Assembly: GCA_035533755.1 (NCBI GenBank)
Contig: DATLTC010000064.1
Span: 1 to 44,298 of the forward strand
Length of the DNA stretch: 44,298 nucleotides
Direction: 5' to 3'
DNA from: Gemmatimonadaceae bacterium
GTDB taxonomy: Bacteria; Gemmatimonadota; Gemmatimonadetes; Gemmatimonadales; Gemmatimonadaceae
Each line of letters starts with the position of its first letter. Positions within the stretch are counted from its first letter, which is position 1. A model generated the notes under the pieces. It did not search any database, was not told the DNA's origin, and saw only the letters and a program-made list of their open reading frames with translations. Position numbers and translations under genes: made by a program. This document shows positions 25,159-33,929 of this stretch, one piece after another.

Positions 25159-25856
25159 GAACCTTCTCCACGAAAGGGCGACAGCGCCTTGCGCAACTGA
25201 CGGCGCGCCGCGTGCAGATGCCAGCGGATGGTAGCCGGCGAGGATTCCAGCAGCTCGGCCAACTCGGCTACCGTGTATCCGTCCAGTTCGAACAGTTGCA
25301 TGATCAGCTTGCGGCGCGGGGGCAGCAGCGCCAGTTCGTGACGGAACCGCGCGAGGATCTCGGCGCGTTCGGCCGCGTCGGCCGGGCTCTGGGCGGGATC
25401 GAATACGTCGTCGGGCAAGGGCTCGGTGGCGCGCACGGAGCGCGCCGCCGCGAGATCCAGTCCGCGATTCACCAGGATGCGCGCCAGCCAGGGCCAGAAC
25501 GGGCGCTCGGCATCGAACGCGTCGAGATGTTCGAGCGCGGCGAGGAAGGCGTCCTGCGTGAGATCCTCCGCGTCCTCCCGGTGGTGGAGGATGCGGATGC
25601 TCAGCGCGAGCGCACGGGCGAGGTGGCGCTCGACGAGCGACCCATAGGCCTCACGGTCCCCGTTGCGAATGCGCGCAACGAGTTGGCGTTCTTCCTGGAC
25701 TGGGTTTGGTGGGCGATCTGGCGCGGCGTTATCGCCGCGGTCGCCGTGGTCTGCTTTTGCCGTATTCGTTCCAACGCTCCAGAGCTCGAACCACGGACCC
25801 GGACGGGCGGGAATCCCCCCCAAACACGCACCTGAAAGTACGCTGACCCCGCGCAC
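25155..25856 (-). CDS. ECF-family RNA polymerase sigma factor
   Basis: Sigma region 2 (H-H-R-E-D-A-E-D-L-T-Q-D-A-F through W-P-W-L-A-R-I-L-V-N) and region 4 (L-P-P-R-R-K-L-I-M-Q-L-F then Y-T-V-A-E-L-A-E-L-L) are clear, with no region 3, as in ECF sigma factors. The N-terminus is uncertain: the frame opens at GTG 25856 (233 aa), with a TTG 11 codons later, and the first 55 residues are not conserved-looking. It is the first gene of a six-gene run with the efflux system and probably drives its own operon. TACA/TGTA boxes lie just upstream (25875-25889). Confidence 0.9.
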   Translation of the reverse strand: MRGVSVLSGACLGGIPARPGPWFELWSVGTNTAKADHGDRGDNAAPDRPPNPVQEERQLVARIRNGDREAYGSLVERHLARALALSIRILHHREDAEDLTQDAFLAALEHLDAFDAERPFWPWLARILVNRGLDLAAARSVRATEPLPDDVFDPAQSPADAAERAEILARFRHELALLPPRRKLIMQLFELDGYTVAELAELLESSPATIRWHLHAARRQLRKALSPFRGEGS

Positions 25857-25874
25857 GCCGGATCCGGGTTGTCC

Positions 25875-25889
25875 TACAACTACACTGTA
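25875..25889. promoter_or_regulatory. TACA/TGTA boxes upstream of the ECF sigma gene
   Basis: TACA (25875-25878) and the short dyad TACACTGTA (25881-25889) lie 19-33 nt before the GTG of the sigma gene. The dyad recalls the TACAnnTGTA core of BlaI/CopY repressor sites but has one spacer base instead of two. No such repressor is encoded in the window. Weak evidence. Confidence 0.25.
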
Positions 25890-26099
25890 CGGCTGAGCTC
25901 CTGAAACTGTTTGCTGCGTTGTGGAACGTACGGTTCGAGACCTTGCGGTCAGGCATCGGGCCCGTCTGGCCGGCCCATTGCCTTTCTATTCCTTCCACGC
26001 ACCAGACCCCCCCACTGCTGGGATCGGTCACTCGAATTTTTCGCAAAGGTGTCACTCACGTTTCCTTTACGCCCCGTGGAGCCCCCGGCGCGGCGCCGG

Positions 26100-27383
26100 T
26101 CAGGCGGCGGGGGCGGGCCCGGTGGGGGGCAGAATCCCCCGCGCGATGTAGATCGGGCGGACGTGGGCGCGGAACCGTGGCAGCCAGAGGGCGAACGCGC
26201 CGCCGCCGAGCACGCAGGCCGTGCCGCCCAGCATGAGCGTGGCCGGCACGCCGATGCGTTCGGCCACGAACCCGGCGATCAGACTGCCGATGGGGGCTGT
26301 GCCCTGGAACGACATCGCGTAGAACGCCATGACGCGGCCGCGCATACGCTCCTCGACCAGGGTCTGCAGCAGCGTGTTGGTGGAGGCCATGGTCACCATC
26401 AACCCGGCGCCGGCCAGCGGCAGGAGGAGGAGCGACAGCCAGAGGGCCCGCGACAGCGAGAACGCCACGATGCCGGCCCCGAAGGTGCACGCGGCCACGG
26501 CGATCACGCGCCCGAGGCCGACGACCGACGTGCGGGACGCGAGGTAGAGCGCGCCGCAGAGGGCGCCCACCCCGGCGGCCGTCATCAGGAAGCCCAGCGT
26601 GTGCGGCCCGCCGTGGAGGATCTTCGATGCCACGGCCGGCATCAGCACCATGTAAGGCATGCCCATCGTGCTCACCAGCGCCAGCAGCAGGAGCACGCCG
26701 CGCATGGGGGCGGAGCCCGACACGTAGCGGAAGCCGTCGCGCAGTTCCTCGAGCAGGTGCGTGCTCGCGCGGGGCGGCCGCTCGCGCGACACGCGCATCG
26801 CGATCAGCGACACGATGACGGCGAAGTACGACACGGCGTCCACCAGGAAGCACCAGCCCTCGCCGAACGCGGCGATCAACATGCCGCCGATGGCCGGGCC
26901 GACGATGCGGCTGGCGTTCACCATCGTCGAATTGAGCGCGATCGCGTTGGAGAGATCGTTGCGGTCGTCCACCATCTGGATCACGAACGCCTGGCGGGCC
27001 GGCGTGTCGAACGCATTGATCATCCCCTGCGCCAGTTGCAGGGCCAGGATCTCGGTGACGGTGATGACGTGGGCGAGGGCGAGCACGGCCAGGGCCAGCG
27101 ACTGCAGCATCGACAGCGTCTGCGTGATGACGAGGATGCGGTGCCGGTTCCAGCGGTCGACGAGCACGCCGGTGAACGGCGCCATGACGAGGGTCGGGAT
27201 CTGGCCGGCGAATCCCACGAGGCCGAGCAGCAGGGGCGAGCCGGTGAGCCGGTAGACGAGCCAGCTCGTGGCGATCCGCGTGATCCACGAGCCGGTGAGC
27301 GAGACGATCTGCCCGCTGAAGAACAGGCGGTAGTTCCGATGCCCGAGCGCGCGGGCGATCGTGGGGGTGCGGAACGCCCTCAC
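26100..27383 (-). CDS. MFS exporter (EntS/MFS_3-like)
   Basis: 427 residues with about 12 transmembrane segments. The N-terminal L-G-H-R-N-Y-R-L-F-F-S-G-Q-I-V-S-L-T-G-S-W and the loop motif G-V-L-V-D-R-W-N-R-H-R are typical of the MFS_3 group that includes the enterobactin exporter EntS and related drug exporters. In the C-terminal half R-M-R-G-R-V-M-A-F-Y appears at the matching loop. Its ATG overlaps the stop of the YecD-like hydrolase gene (ATGA), so the two are co-translated. The substrate is unknown; the hydrolase partner does not by itself imply siderophore export. Confidence 0.9.
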   Translation of the reverse strand: MRAFRTPTIARALGHRNYRLFFSGQIVSLTGSWITRIATSWLVYRLTGSPLLLGLVGFAGQIPTLVMAPFTGVLVDRWNRHRILVITQTLSMLQSLALAVLALAHVITVTEILALQLAQGMINAFDTPARQAFVIQMVDDRNDLSNAIALNSTMVNASRIVGPAIGGMLIAAFGEGWCFLVDAVSYFAVIVSLIAMRVSRERPPRASTHLLEELRDGFRYVSGSAPMRGVLLLLALVSTMGMPYMVLMPAVASKILHGGPHTLGFLMTAAGVGALCGALYLASRTSVVGLGRVIAVAACTFGAGIVAFSLSRALWLSLLLLPLAGAGLMVTMASTNTLLQTLVEERMRGRVMAFYAMSFQGTAPIGSLIAGFVAERIGVPATLMLGGTACVLGGGAFALWLPRFRAHVRPIYIARGILPPTGPAPAA

Positions 27384-27961
27384 TCCAGCGCGGCCAGGAC
27401 GTCGGCTGTGGACCGCACGCGCCCGATGGTGGGGAAGAACCGGGTCACGGCGTGCGTATGGAGATCGGCTTCGCGCGCCGCCATCGCGTCTTCCACGAAC
27501 ACCAGCGCATACCCCGATTCGTATGCGACACGGGCCGTGGCCTCGACGCCGACGTTGGTGGAGATGCCGCCGATGACGATGGTGCGCACGCCGCGGCGGC
27601 GGAGCTGCACGTCGAGGTCGGTGCCGAAGAATGCGCCTGGCTGGTGCTTGGTGACCACGATGTCGCCCGGCTCGGGGCCGAGCGCGGGCACGATCTCCGT
27701 CCAGTCGGCGGGCATCGGACCGGACCGGGGCGGGCGCGGCGCGTCCACGGGCGCGTTGGGAAACAGCTCGCCGTTGGGGCCAGGGTCCACGCGCACCAGC
27801 ACGACCAGCGCGCGGCGGGCACGGAACCGCGCGGCCAGCGCGCGCGCGCGCTCGATCACCTCGCTCGCGGGGTGGGGCGCGGTCGACGTGGACGTGATAC
27901 CGCGCTGCAGGTCGATGAGCACGAGCGCGGTGGTGGCCGGATCGAGGTCGAGCGAGGACAT
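27380..27961 (-). CDS. YecD-like isochorismatase-family hydrolase
   Basis: 193-residue cysteine-hydrolase-fold protein. The N-terminal T-A-L-V-L-I-D-L-Q-R-G-I supplies the catalytic Asp, and V-V-T-K-H-Q-P-G-A-F the Lys. The nucleophile position reads S-T-N-V-G-V-E-A-T-A-R, with Gly instead of Cys, as in E. coli YecD and true isochorismatases, so thiol amidase chemistry is not expected. The C-terminal F-F-P-T-I-G-R-V-R-S matches YecD-type proteins. The ATG at 27961 is chosen for the GGAG 7 nt before it; the frame extends to an ATG at 28012. The stop overlaps the MFS start. Substrate unknown. Confidence 0.85.
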   Translation of the reverse strand: MSSLDLDPATTALVLIDLQRGITSTSTAPHPASEVIERARALAARFRARRALVVLVRVDPGPNGELFPNAPVDAPRPPRSGPMPADWTEIVPALGPEPGDIVVTKHQPGAFFGTDLDVQLRRRGVRTIVIGGISTNVGVEATARVAYESGYALVFVEDAMAAREADLHTHAVTRFFPTIGRVRSTADVLAALE

Positions 27962-28239
27962 CATGTGGCTCCGCACGTCGTTGTGCCGCATGGGGTTAGC
28001 ATTGGCGACCATGGAAAGTACTTACAGATTCTTAGGTCGTCCGGGTTGTTGGGGTGCGCTACATTAGATACTAGGCGAACCGCGGCTCACGGGCCACGGT
28101 TCCGGCCCGGGGCGGTGCCGCGGGCCGCAAGCAATGCCCCGCCGCTGGCGCCCACATCGTGCGGGCGCAACGACATGGCGGAGTACACCTCCGGTCAGCA
28201 ACGTTCGGAATCATCGATCGTTAAGGCAACAGTTCACAG

Positions 28240-29097
28240 ATGACGTCCGGCCCCCAGCTCTCGCTCATCATCCCGGCGTACAACGCCGGCGCTCAACTCG
28301 CAGGAACTCTGGCCGCGCTCGACGAGTTCCGCGCGTCGGCGCCGGTGTCGGTGGAAGTCGTGTTGGTGGACGACTGCAGCACCGACGGCGAGACGGCCGA
28401 GGCGTTGGTGCGCTACGCGCAGGCGCGCGAGCGGGTGCGCGTGCTGCGCAATCCGGTGAATCGGGGCAAGGGATACGCCGTGGCGCGCGGGATGATCGTT
28501 GCGACCGGCGCGTACCGCGTGTTCACGGACTTCGATCTCGCGTACCCGCTGTCGCAGACGCTGAAGATCCTGGCGGCGCTGGAGGCCGGCAAGGACGTGG
28601 CGATCGCGTGCCGGGTGCTGCCCGAGTCGCGGTACGTGATGAGCCCGAGCTTCTTCCACTATCTGTACACGCGCCATCTGATGAGCCGGGCGTTCAACGC
28701 GGCGGTCCGGGTGCTGTTGCTGCGCGACACGCTCGATACGCAGGCGGGGCTGAAGGGATTCACCGCCGCGGCGGCCCAGGCGATCTTCACGCGCACGACG
28801 ATCGCCGGCTTCGGGTTCGACGTGGAGACGCTGTACATCGCGCGCCGCCTGGGGCTGTCGGTGGCGCAGGTCGCGGTGGATTTCCGCTATGACGAAGAAC
28901 CGACGACGGTGCACTTCGTGCGCGATTCGATGCGGATGGCGCGGGATCTGGTGAGGATCCGCTGGCACGGCTGGACCTCCCGCTATCTCGACACGGCGGG
29001 CACGTTCGACCTCGAGGCGCCGGACGCGGCATCGGACGGCTCGCCGTTGACCGCAGCCGCGGCGGCGGCCGTCGACGCGTCCGCTCGCGCGTCGTAA
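28240..29097 (+). CDS. Family 2 glycosyltransferase (dolichyl-phosphate-sugar synthase type)
   Basis: 285 residues. The GT2 fold begins L-S-L-I-I-P-A-Y-N-A-G, followed by V-V-L-V-D-D-C-S-T-D, N-R-G-K-G-Y-A-V and the metal-binding D-F-D-L-A-Y-P; G-L-K-G-F follows at the acceptor side. This pattern is that of polyprenyl-phosphate glucosyl/mannosyl transferases. No C-terminal membrane helices are present, and the last 30 residues are an Ala-rich tail. The upstream 28013-28239 holds no gene I can support. A deacetylase gene begins 4 nt later. Confidence 0.9.
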   Translation: MTSGPQLSLIIPAYNAGAQLAGTLAALDEFRASAPVSVEVVLVDDCSTDGETAEALVRYAQARERVRVLRNPVNRGKGYAVARGMIVATGAYRVFTDFDLAYPLSQTLKILAALEAGKDVAIACRVLPESRYVMSPSFFHYLYTRHLMSRAFNAAVRVLLLRDTLDTQAGLKGFTAAAAQAIFTRTTIAGFGFDVETLYIARRLGLSVAQVAVDFRYDEEPTTVHFVRDSMRMARDLVRIRWHGWTSRYLDTAGTFDLEAPDAASDGSPLTAAAAAAVDASARAS

Positions 29098-29101
29098 CCC
29101 G

Positions 29102-29935
29102 GTGGGCGCGCCCCGTCCGCTGCTGATCGTCAACGCCGACGATTTCGGCCTCACGGAGAGCGTCAACCGTGGGATCATCGAAGCGCACGACGCCGGCGTG
29201 GTGACGTCCACGTCGATGATGGTCAACATGCCGGGGTGGGAGGACGCCCTGGAACGGCTGCGCCCCAGGCGCGCCATGCTCGGCGTGGGGCTTCACCTGA
29301 ACCTGATCGCCGGCCGGCCGCTCACGCACGCGCCGTCGCTCACCGATGCGAACACGGGGAACTTCCACTCGTTCCGATCGCTGGCCTGGCGCGCCGCGTT
29401 CGGCCTGGTGCGTCTGGTGGAGGTGCAGGGCGAGTGCGCGGCGCAGTTGAGCCGGATGGTGATGGCGCGCGTGCGGGTGACGCACGTGGACAGCCACCGC
29501 CACACGCACTGTTTTCCCGGATTCTTCACCGCCGCGCGCAATGCCGCGCGGCTGGTGGGAGTGCGGGTGATCCGCGTGCCGCGCGAGCCGATGGCGGCGG
29601 GCCCGCAGCGCGCCGCCGTCCGCCTCAAGAAGCGGCTGCTCGATGCCGGCGTGTGGGCCAGTGGGGCGCGTGGCGACGACGTGCGGGCCGAGTTCTTCGG
29701 CGTGTCGCTGCAGAATTCGCCGGCATTCCTGGACGGCGTGTTGGCGCGCCTCGATGCGTTGCCCGCCGGGCCGAGCGAACTCGCGGTGCATCCGGGATAC
29801 TCGTCGCCGGAACTGGCGGCGTTGGATGCCTACACCGACGTGCGCGAGCGCGAACTGCGCGCCCTCACCTCGCCCGAGCTACGCGCCCGCCTGGCCCGCG
29901 GCGACATCGCGCTCGGGCACTTCGGCATGCTCTGA
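29102..29935 (+). CDS. ChbG/YdjC-family (HpnK-like) carbohydrate deacetylase
   Basis: 277 residues starting at GTG 29102. N-A-D-D-F-G supplies the Asp metal ligands, G-L-H-L-N-L follows, and H-V-D-S-H-R-H-T-H supplies the His ligands of the YdjC TIM-barrel deacetylases. The family removes acetyl groups from N-acetyl sugars; HpnK members occur with hopanoid or glycolipid genes. The glycosyltransferase 4 nt upstream suggests that a lipid-linked sugar is first transferred and then deacetylated. The last 57 nt overlap the converging GT87-like gene. Confidence 0.9.
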   Translation: MGAPRPLLIVNADDFGLTESVNRGIIEAHDAGVVTSTSMMVNMPGWEDALERLRPRRAMLGVGLHLNLIAGRPLTHAPSLTDANTGNFHSFRSLAWRAAFGLVRLVEVQGECAAQLSRMVMARVRVTHVDSHRHTHCFPGFFTAARNAARLVGVRVIRVPREPMAAGPQRAAVRLKKRLLDAGVWASGARGDDVRAEFFGVSLQNSPAFLDGVLARLDALPAGPSELAVHPGYSSPELAALDAYTDVRERELRALTSPELRARLARGDIALGHFGML

Positions 29936-31063
29936 GCCGGACCGCAGCAGGAGCACCTGCAGGGCCAGCCACACGACGAAGATCGGGATCGTCTTGAAAT
30001 AGTAGGGGGCGAAGAAGTCGCGCCGCAGCGTGGCGGGCATCAGGCTGCTGTTCACCGCGGTCGTGCCGAGCAGCACGAAGGCGAGCAGGGCGCGGTTCCA
30101 CGCCGTCGCTGGCGTCGAGGCGAACCATATGCCCACGCCGCAGAGCGCGAGGACGAACGTCGGGCTCTCGGCCTGGTGGTTGAACAGCACGCAGAAGATG
30201 AGCAGCGAGGCGAGGAACAGCCGCTGGAACGTGGGGTCGTCCAGCCGGTCGCGGCGCGCGGCGAGCGGGAGCATGAGGATCGCCACGCCCGCCAGCTGCT
30301 GCGGCCAGTTGGGCCAGTCGACGTGCAGCCAGAGGTGCACCTGCTGCATGATCGAGAACATGCGATCGGGCGCGTCGTGCGATTCGACGGCGCGCCACCC
30401 CTGGTATTGCGCGGCGAGCGTGCGGGCCGGCACGACGAGCAGCGGGGCCAGGGCCACGGCGGCGCCGGCCAGCACGCACAGCCCCACGAACCGCGCGCGC
30501 CGCGGATGGAACATGAGAAACACGCCGGCCGCGATCGGGAAGATCTTGACCGCCGTGCCCACGGCCACGCTGACCGCCGCCGCGAATTGCCGCCGCCGCG
30601 CCAGTTCGGTGAACGCGAGCACGATGAGGGCCGTGACCAGCGCATTGCTCTGCGCGTTCTGGAGGGAGCCCAGCATGTCGAAGAACACGATGGCCCGCAC
30701 CACCAGCGCCGGGCGCGGGGGGAGGAGGCGCCCGATGGCGACGTACAGCAGGCCGGCGTTGAGGGCGGTCCACAGGAAATAGCCGAGCCCAAACGGCACC
30801 ACCGCGAACGGCGCGAACAGGAAGGCGAAGCTCGGACTGTACTTGAATAAATCCTGATATCCCTGGCCGGGCGCGTACAGGTTCTGCCCGTGCACGAGGT
30901 GGTCCCAGGCCCCGCGGAAGATCAGGAAGTTGTTGCGGGGGTGGAAGATGCCCTGCACGGTGACCACCGCCACGGCCGCGATCCAGGCGGCGCGCATGAG
31001 CCCGGTCAGGACGCGGTCGCGGCGGTCGTGGGGGTGGGCGGTGGAGTCCTGAGCGATTGCCAC
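29879..31063 (-). CDS. GT87/DUF2029-family membrane glycosyltransferase
   Basis: About 394 residues with roughly nine to ten hydrophobic segments. N-terminal features Y-A-P-G-Q-G-Y-Q-D-L-F-K-Y-S-P-S-F-A and A-V-K-I-F-P-I resemble the DUF2029 (GT87) alpha-mannosyltransferases that use polyprenyl-phosphate sugars. The frame is open to 31291 but the peptide before 31063 is not protein-like. The GTG at 31063 or the ATG at 30997 are possible starts, neither with a good ribosome site. The gene converges on the deacetylase with a 57-nt overlap. The neighbouring polyprenyl-phosphate-sugar synthase could make its donor. Confidence 0.78.
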   Translation of the reverse strand: MAIAQDSTAHPHDRRDRVLTGLMRAAWIAAVAVVTVQGIFHPRNNFLIFRGAWDHLVHGQNLYAPGQGYQDLFKYSPSFAFLFAPFAVVPFGLGYFLWTALNAGLLYVAIGRLLPPRPALVVRAIVFFDMLGSLQNAQSNALVTALIVLAFTELARRRQFAAAVSVAVGTAVKIFPIAAGVFLMFHPRRARFVGLCVLAGAAVALAPLLVVPARTLAAQYQGWRAVESHDAPDRMFSIMQQVHLWLHVDWPNWPQQLAGVAILMLPLAARRDRLDDPTFQRLFLASLLIFCVLFNHQAESPTFVLALCGVGIWFASTPATAWNRALLAFVLLGTTAVNSSLMPATLRRDFFAPYYFKTIPIFVVWLALQVLLLRSGSEHAEVPERDVAAGQAGA

Positions 31064-31163
31064 TGGTGAAGTGGGTTGCAGGTTGTCATATACCAAGGCG
31101 TGGGGCGTCGGCGCTCCACGCCTTCCGGACGCTCGTTCACCCCCCAACCTCCGGTTCCGTTCA

Positions 31164-33929
31164 ATGCCGTCAATAATATCGCGTCGTGTCGTCCGCGCCG
31201 CCCTCCTCGGGCTCGTCGCGGCCGCCCCCCTGGCCGCCCAGCAGGCGGCCGCCCCCGATCTGGTGCGCGAGGCATCGGTGGAGGGGATCATCGCCTACCG
31301 CATCCCCGCCAACGGGCTCCGGGTGCTGCTCTATCCCGATCAGACCAAGCCGCAGACCCTGGTGAACGTCACCTACCTGGTGGGATCGCGCGAGGAAGGG
31401 TACGGCGAGACGGGCATGGCGCATCTGCTCGAGCACCTGATGGTCAAGGGGACCACGGCGCATGCCGACATCGCGAAGGAGCTGGAAACGCGCGGCGTCG
31501 AGTACAACGCCAGCACGTCGTTCGACCGCACCAACTACTTCGAGCTGTTCGCCGCCGCCGACACGACGCTCGACTGGACGCTGGCGATGGAAGCCGACCG
31601 GATGGTGCACAGCCGCATCGCCAGGGCCGACCTCGATCAGGAGATGACGGTCGTCCGCAACGAGTTCGAGAGCGGGGAGAACAGCCCCACGCTGGTGACG
31701 ATCAAGCGCGTGCTGGGCAGCGCGTACCTGTTCCATGCCTACGGCCGGTTGCCCATCGGGTCGCGGTCCGACATCGAGAACGTGCCGATCGACCGCCTGC
31801 AGGCGTTCTACCGGCGCTACTACCAGCCCGACAACGCCGTGCTGCTCATTGCCGGCAAGTTCGACACCACGCGCGCGCTGGCGCTGGTGCGCCGGTACTT
31901 CGCGCCGATCGCGCGGCCGGCGCGGGTGCTCGAGCCCACGTACACCGTGGAACCGACCCAGGACGGCGAGCGCGAGGTGTGGGTGCGCCGCGCCGGGGCC
32001 GAGCAGGACCTGGTGGCGTTCTTCCACACGCCGGCCGCATCGAGCGGCGACGCGGCGGCGGTGGACGTGCTGCAGCACGTGCTGGTGGACGCGCCGTCGG
32101 GCCGGCTGTACAAGGCCCTGGTGCTCACGAAGAAGGCGAGCGCGGTGAACGCGCTCCCGCTCCAGTTGCACGATCCGGGCGGCCTGATGCTCATCGCCAC
32201 GCTGAGAACGGAGGACACGCTCCCGGCGGCGCGCTCGGCGATGCTCGAGGCGCTCCACGCGATCGCGACCACGCAGCCCCCCACCGTTGAAGAGGTGGAC
32301 CGGGCCAAGGGCGCCATTGCCAGCGCGTACGCGCTGGCGCTCAACAACACGGCCGGGGTGGGGCTCGCCCTGTCGGACTGGATGGGCGTGGGCGACTGGC
32401 GGCTGTTCTTCCTGCACCGCGACCAGGTGGGCAAGGTCACGCCGGCCGACGTGCAGCGCGTGGCGCAGGCGTACCTCAAGCCGTCCAACCGCACGCTGGG
32501 GTTCTTCGTTCCCGCGGCGCAGCCCGACCGCGCGGAGATCCCGGCGGCGCCCGACATCGCGAAGCTGGTGCAGGGCTACACGGGCCAGGCCGTGGCAGCC
32601 ACCGGGGAGGCGTTCGATCCGTCGCCGGCCAACATCATGGCGCATACGACGCATTTCACCACCGGGGCCGGCCTCAAGGTGGCGCTGCTCGCCAAGAAGA
32701 CGCGCGGCGAGAGCGTGAACGCCATGCTCACGCTCCGGTTCGGCGACGAGAAGACGCTGCAGCATCGCGGCGACGCGGTCTCGATGGCGGCGGCGATGCT
32801 CATGCGCGGCACCACGAAGCACACGCGCCAGCAACTCACCGACTCCCTCAACGTGCTCAAATCGCGCCTGTCGATGAGCGGCAACGGCAATTACGTGGCG
32901 GTGACCATCCAGTCCACGCGCCAGAACCTGCCGGCCGTGCTGTCGCTGGCCGACGAGATCCTGCGGATGCCGGCGTTCGATTCCACGGAATACTCGGCGC
33001 TCATCAGCCAGCAGATCGCGGCCATCGAATCGGCGTCCAAGGAGCCGACTGCGCTGGCCATCAACGCGATGCAGCGGAAGTTCTCGCGCTATCCCGCCGG
33101 CGACCCGCGCTACGCGGGCTCGATGGACGAGGAGCTGGCCGATCTGCGCGCGCTCTCGCTGGCCGACGTGCGCCGGGCGTACGTCGATTTCTTCGGCGCC
33201 GGCACGGGCGAGGCGGCGGTGGTCGGCGACTTCGATGCCGACGCGGTGCGCGCCCAGCTCGACACGATGTTCGCCGGCTGGAGGACCCGTAATCCCTACG
33301 CGGTCATGCGCAACGTGCTGTTCCCGATCGATGGCACGCGCGAGCGCATCGACACGCCGGACAAGGCCAACGCGATGTTCGTGGCGGGCACCGATTTCCC
33401 GCTGTCCGATCACGACCCGGACTACGCGGCGATGCAGCTGGCCAACTACATGATGGGGGGCGGCGTGCTCACCTCCCGTCTCACCCAGCGCATCCGCGTC
33501 AAGGACGGCCTGAGCTACGCCACGCAGTCCATCTTCGTGGCCGATTCACGCGTGCCGCTGGGGCAGTTCATCGCCATCGCCATCCACGCGCCGCAGAACG
33601 GCGACCGGGTCACGCGGGATTTCTTCGACGAGATCGACAGCGCGCGCGCCGGTGGATTCACCGCCGCCGAACTGGAGAAGGCGCGGACGGGACTGCTCGA
33701 GTCCAACCGCCTCATGCGGTCGCAGGACGGCGCGCTCGCCGGGCAGCTGGTGACCGACATGCTGCTCGGGCGGACGATGCAGTTCCAGGCGGACAACGAA
33801 CAGCAGATCCGGTCCGCGACGCTCGCCCAGGTGAACGCGGCGTTCCGCAAGTACATTGATCCGGCGAAGATCGCCGTGGTCTGGGCGGGTGACGAGTCGA
33901 AGGCGAAAGCGGGGCCGCCCAAACCCTAG
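31164..33929 (+). CDS. Secreted two-domain M16 zinc metallopeptidase
   Basis: 921 residues with a signal peptide ending P-L-A-A-Q-Q. The inverted zinc motif H87-L-L-E-H91 and the third ligand E167 (76 residues after the second His, the usual spacing) make the N-terminal half catalytic. The C-terminal half (from about residue 480) is the inactive M16 repeat with the substrate-positioning Arg/Tyr segment R-I-R-V-K-D-G-L-S-Y. It would degrade peptides in the periplasm, as PqqL/YhjJ-type proteins do. The frame is open upstream, but the start is set at the signal peptide. The stop shares a CTAG with the converging fusion gene. Confidence 0.93.
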   Translation: MPSIISRRVVRAALLGLVAAAPLAAQQAAAPDLVREASVEGIIAYRIPANGLRVLLYPDQTKPQTLVNVTYLVGSREEGYGETGMAHLLEHLMVKGTTAHADIAKELETRGVEYNASTSFDRTNYFELFAAADTTLDWTLAMEADRMVHSRIARADLDQEMTVVRNEFESGENSPTLVTIKRVLGSAYLFHAYGRLPIGSRSDIENVPIDRLQAFYRRYYQPDNAVLLIAGKFDTTRALALVRRYFAPIARPARVLEPTYTVEPTQDGEREVWVRRAGAEQDLVAFFHTPAASSGDAAAVDVLQHVLVDAPSGRLYKALVLTKKASAVNALPLQLHDPGGLMLIATLRTEDTLPAARSAMLEALHAIATTQPPTVEEVDRAKGAIASAYALALNNTAGVGLALSDWMGVGDWRLFFLHRDQVGKVTPADVQRVAQAYLKPSNRTLGFFVPAAQPDRAEIPAAPDIAKLVQGYTGQAVAATGEAFDPSPANIMAHTTHFTTGAGLKVALLAKKTRGESVNAMLTLRFGDEKTLQHRGDAVSMAAAMLMRGTTKHTRQQLTDSLNVLKSRLSMSGNGNYVAVTIQSTRQNLPAVLSLADEILRMPAFDSTEYSALISQQIAAIESASKEPTALAINAMQRKFSRYPAGDPRYAGSMDEELADLRALSLADVRRAYVDFFGAGTGEAAVVGDFDADAVRAQLDTMFAGWRTRNPYAVMRNVLFPIDGTRERIDTPDKANAMFVAGTDFPLSDHDPDYAAMQLANYMMGGGVLTSRLTQRIRVKDGLSYATQSIFVADSRVPLGQFIAIAIHAPQNGDRVTRDFFDEIDSARAGGFTAAELEKARTGLLESNRLMRSQDGALAGQLVTDMLLGRTMQFQADNEQQIRSATLAQVNAAFRKYIDPAKIAVVWAGDESKAKAGPPKP

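Noticed and set aside
26087-26101. CCGGCG-CGG-CGCCGG hairpin at the MFS stop as a terminator
   Set aside because: It overlaps the last codon and has a short stem, a 3-nt loop and no T run.
28013-28239. Possible small gene or promoter between the YecD-like hydrolase and the glycosyltransferase
   Set aside because: Short frames there have no start with a ribosome site and no recognisable protein features; no clear promoter hexamers are seen.
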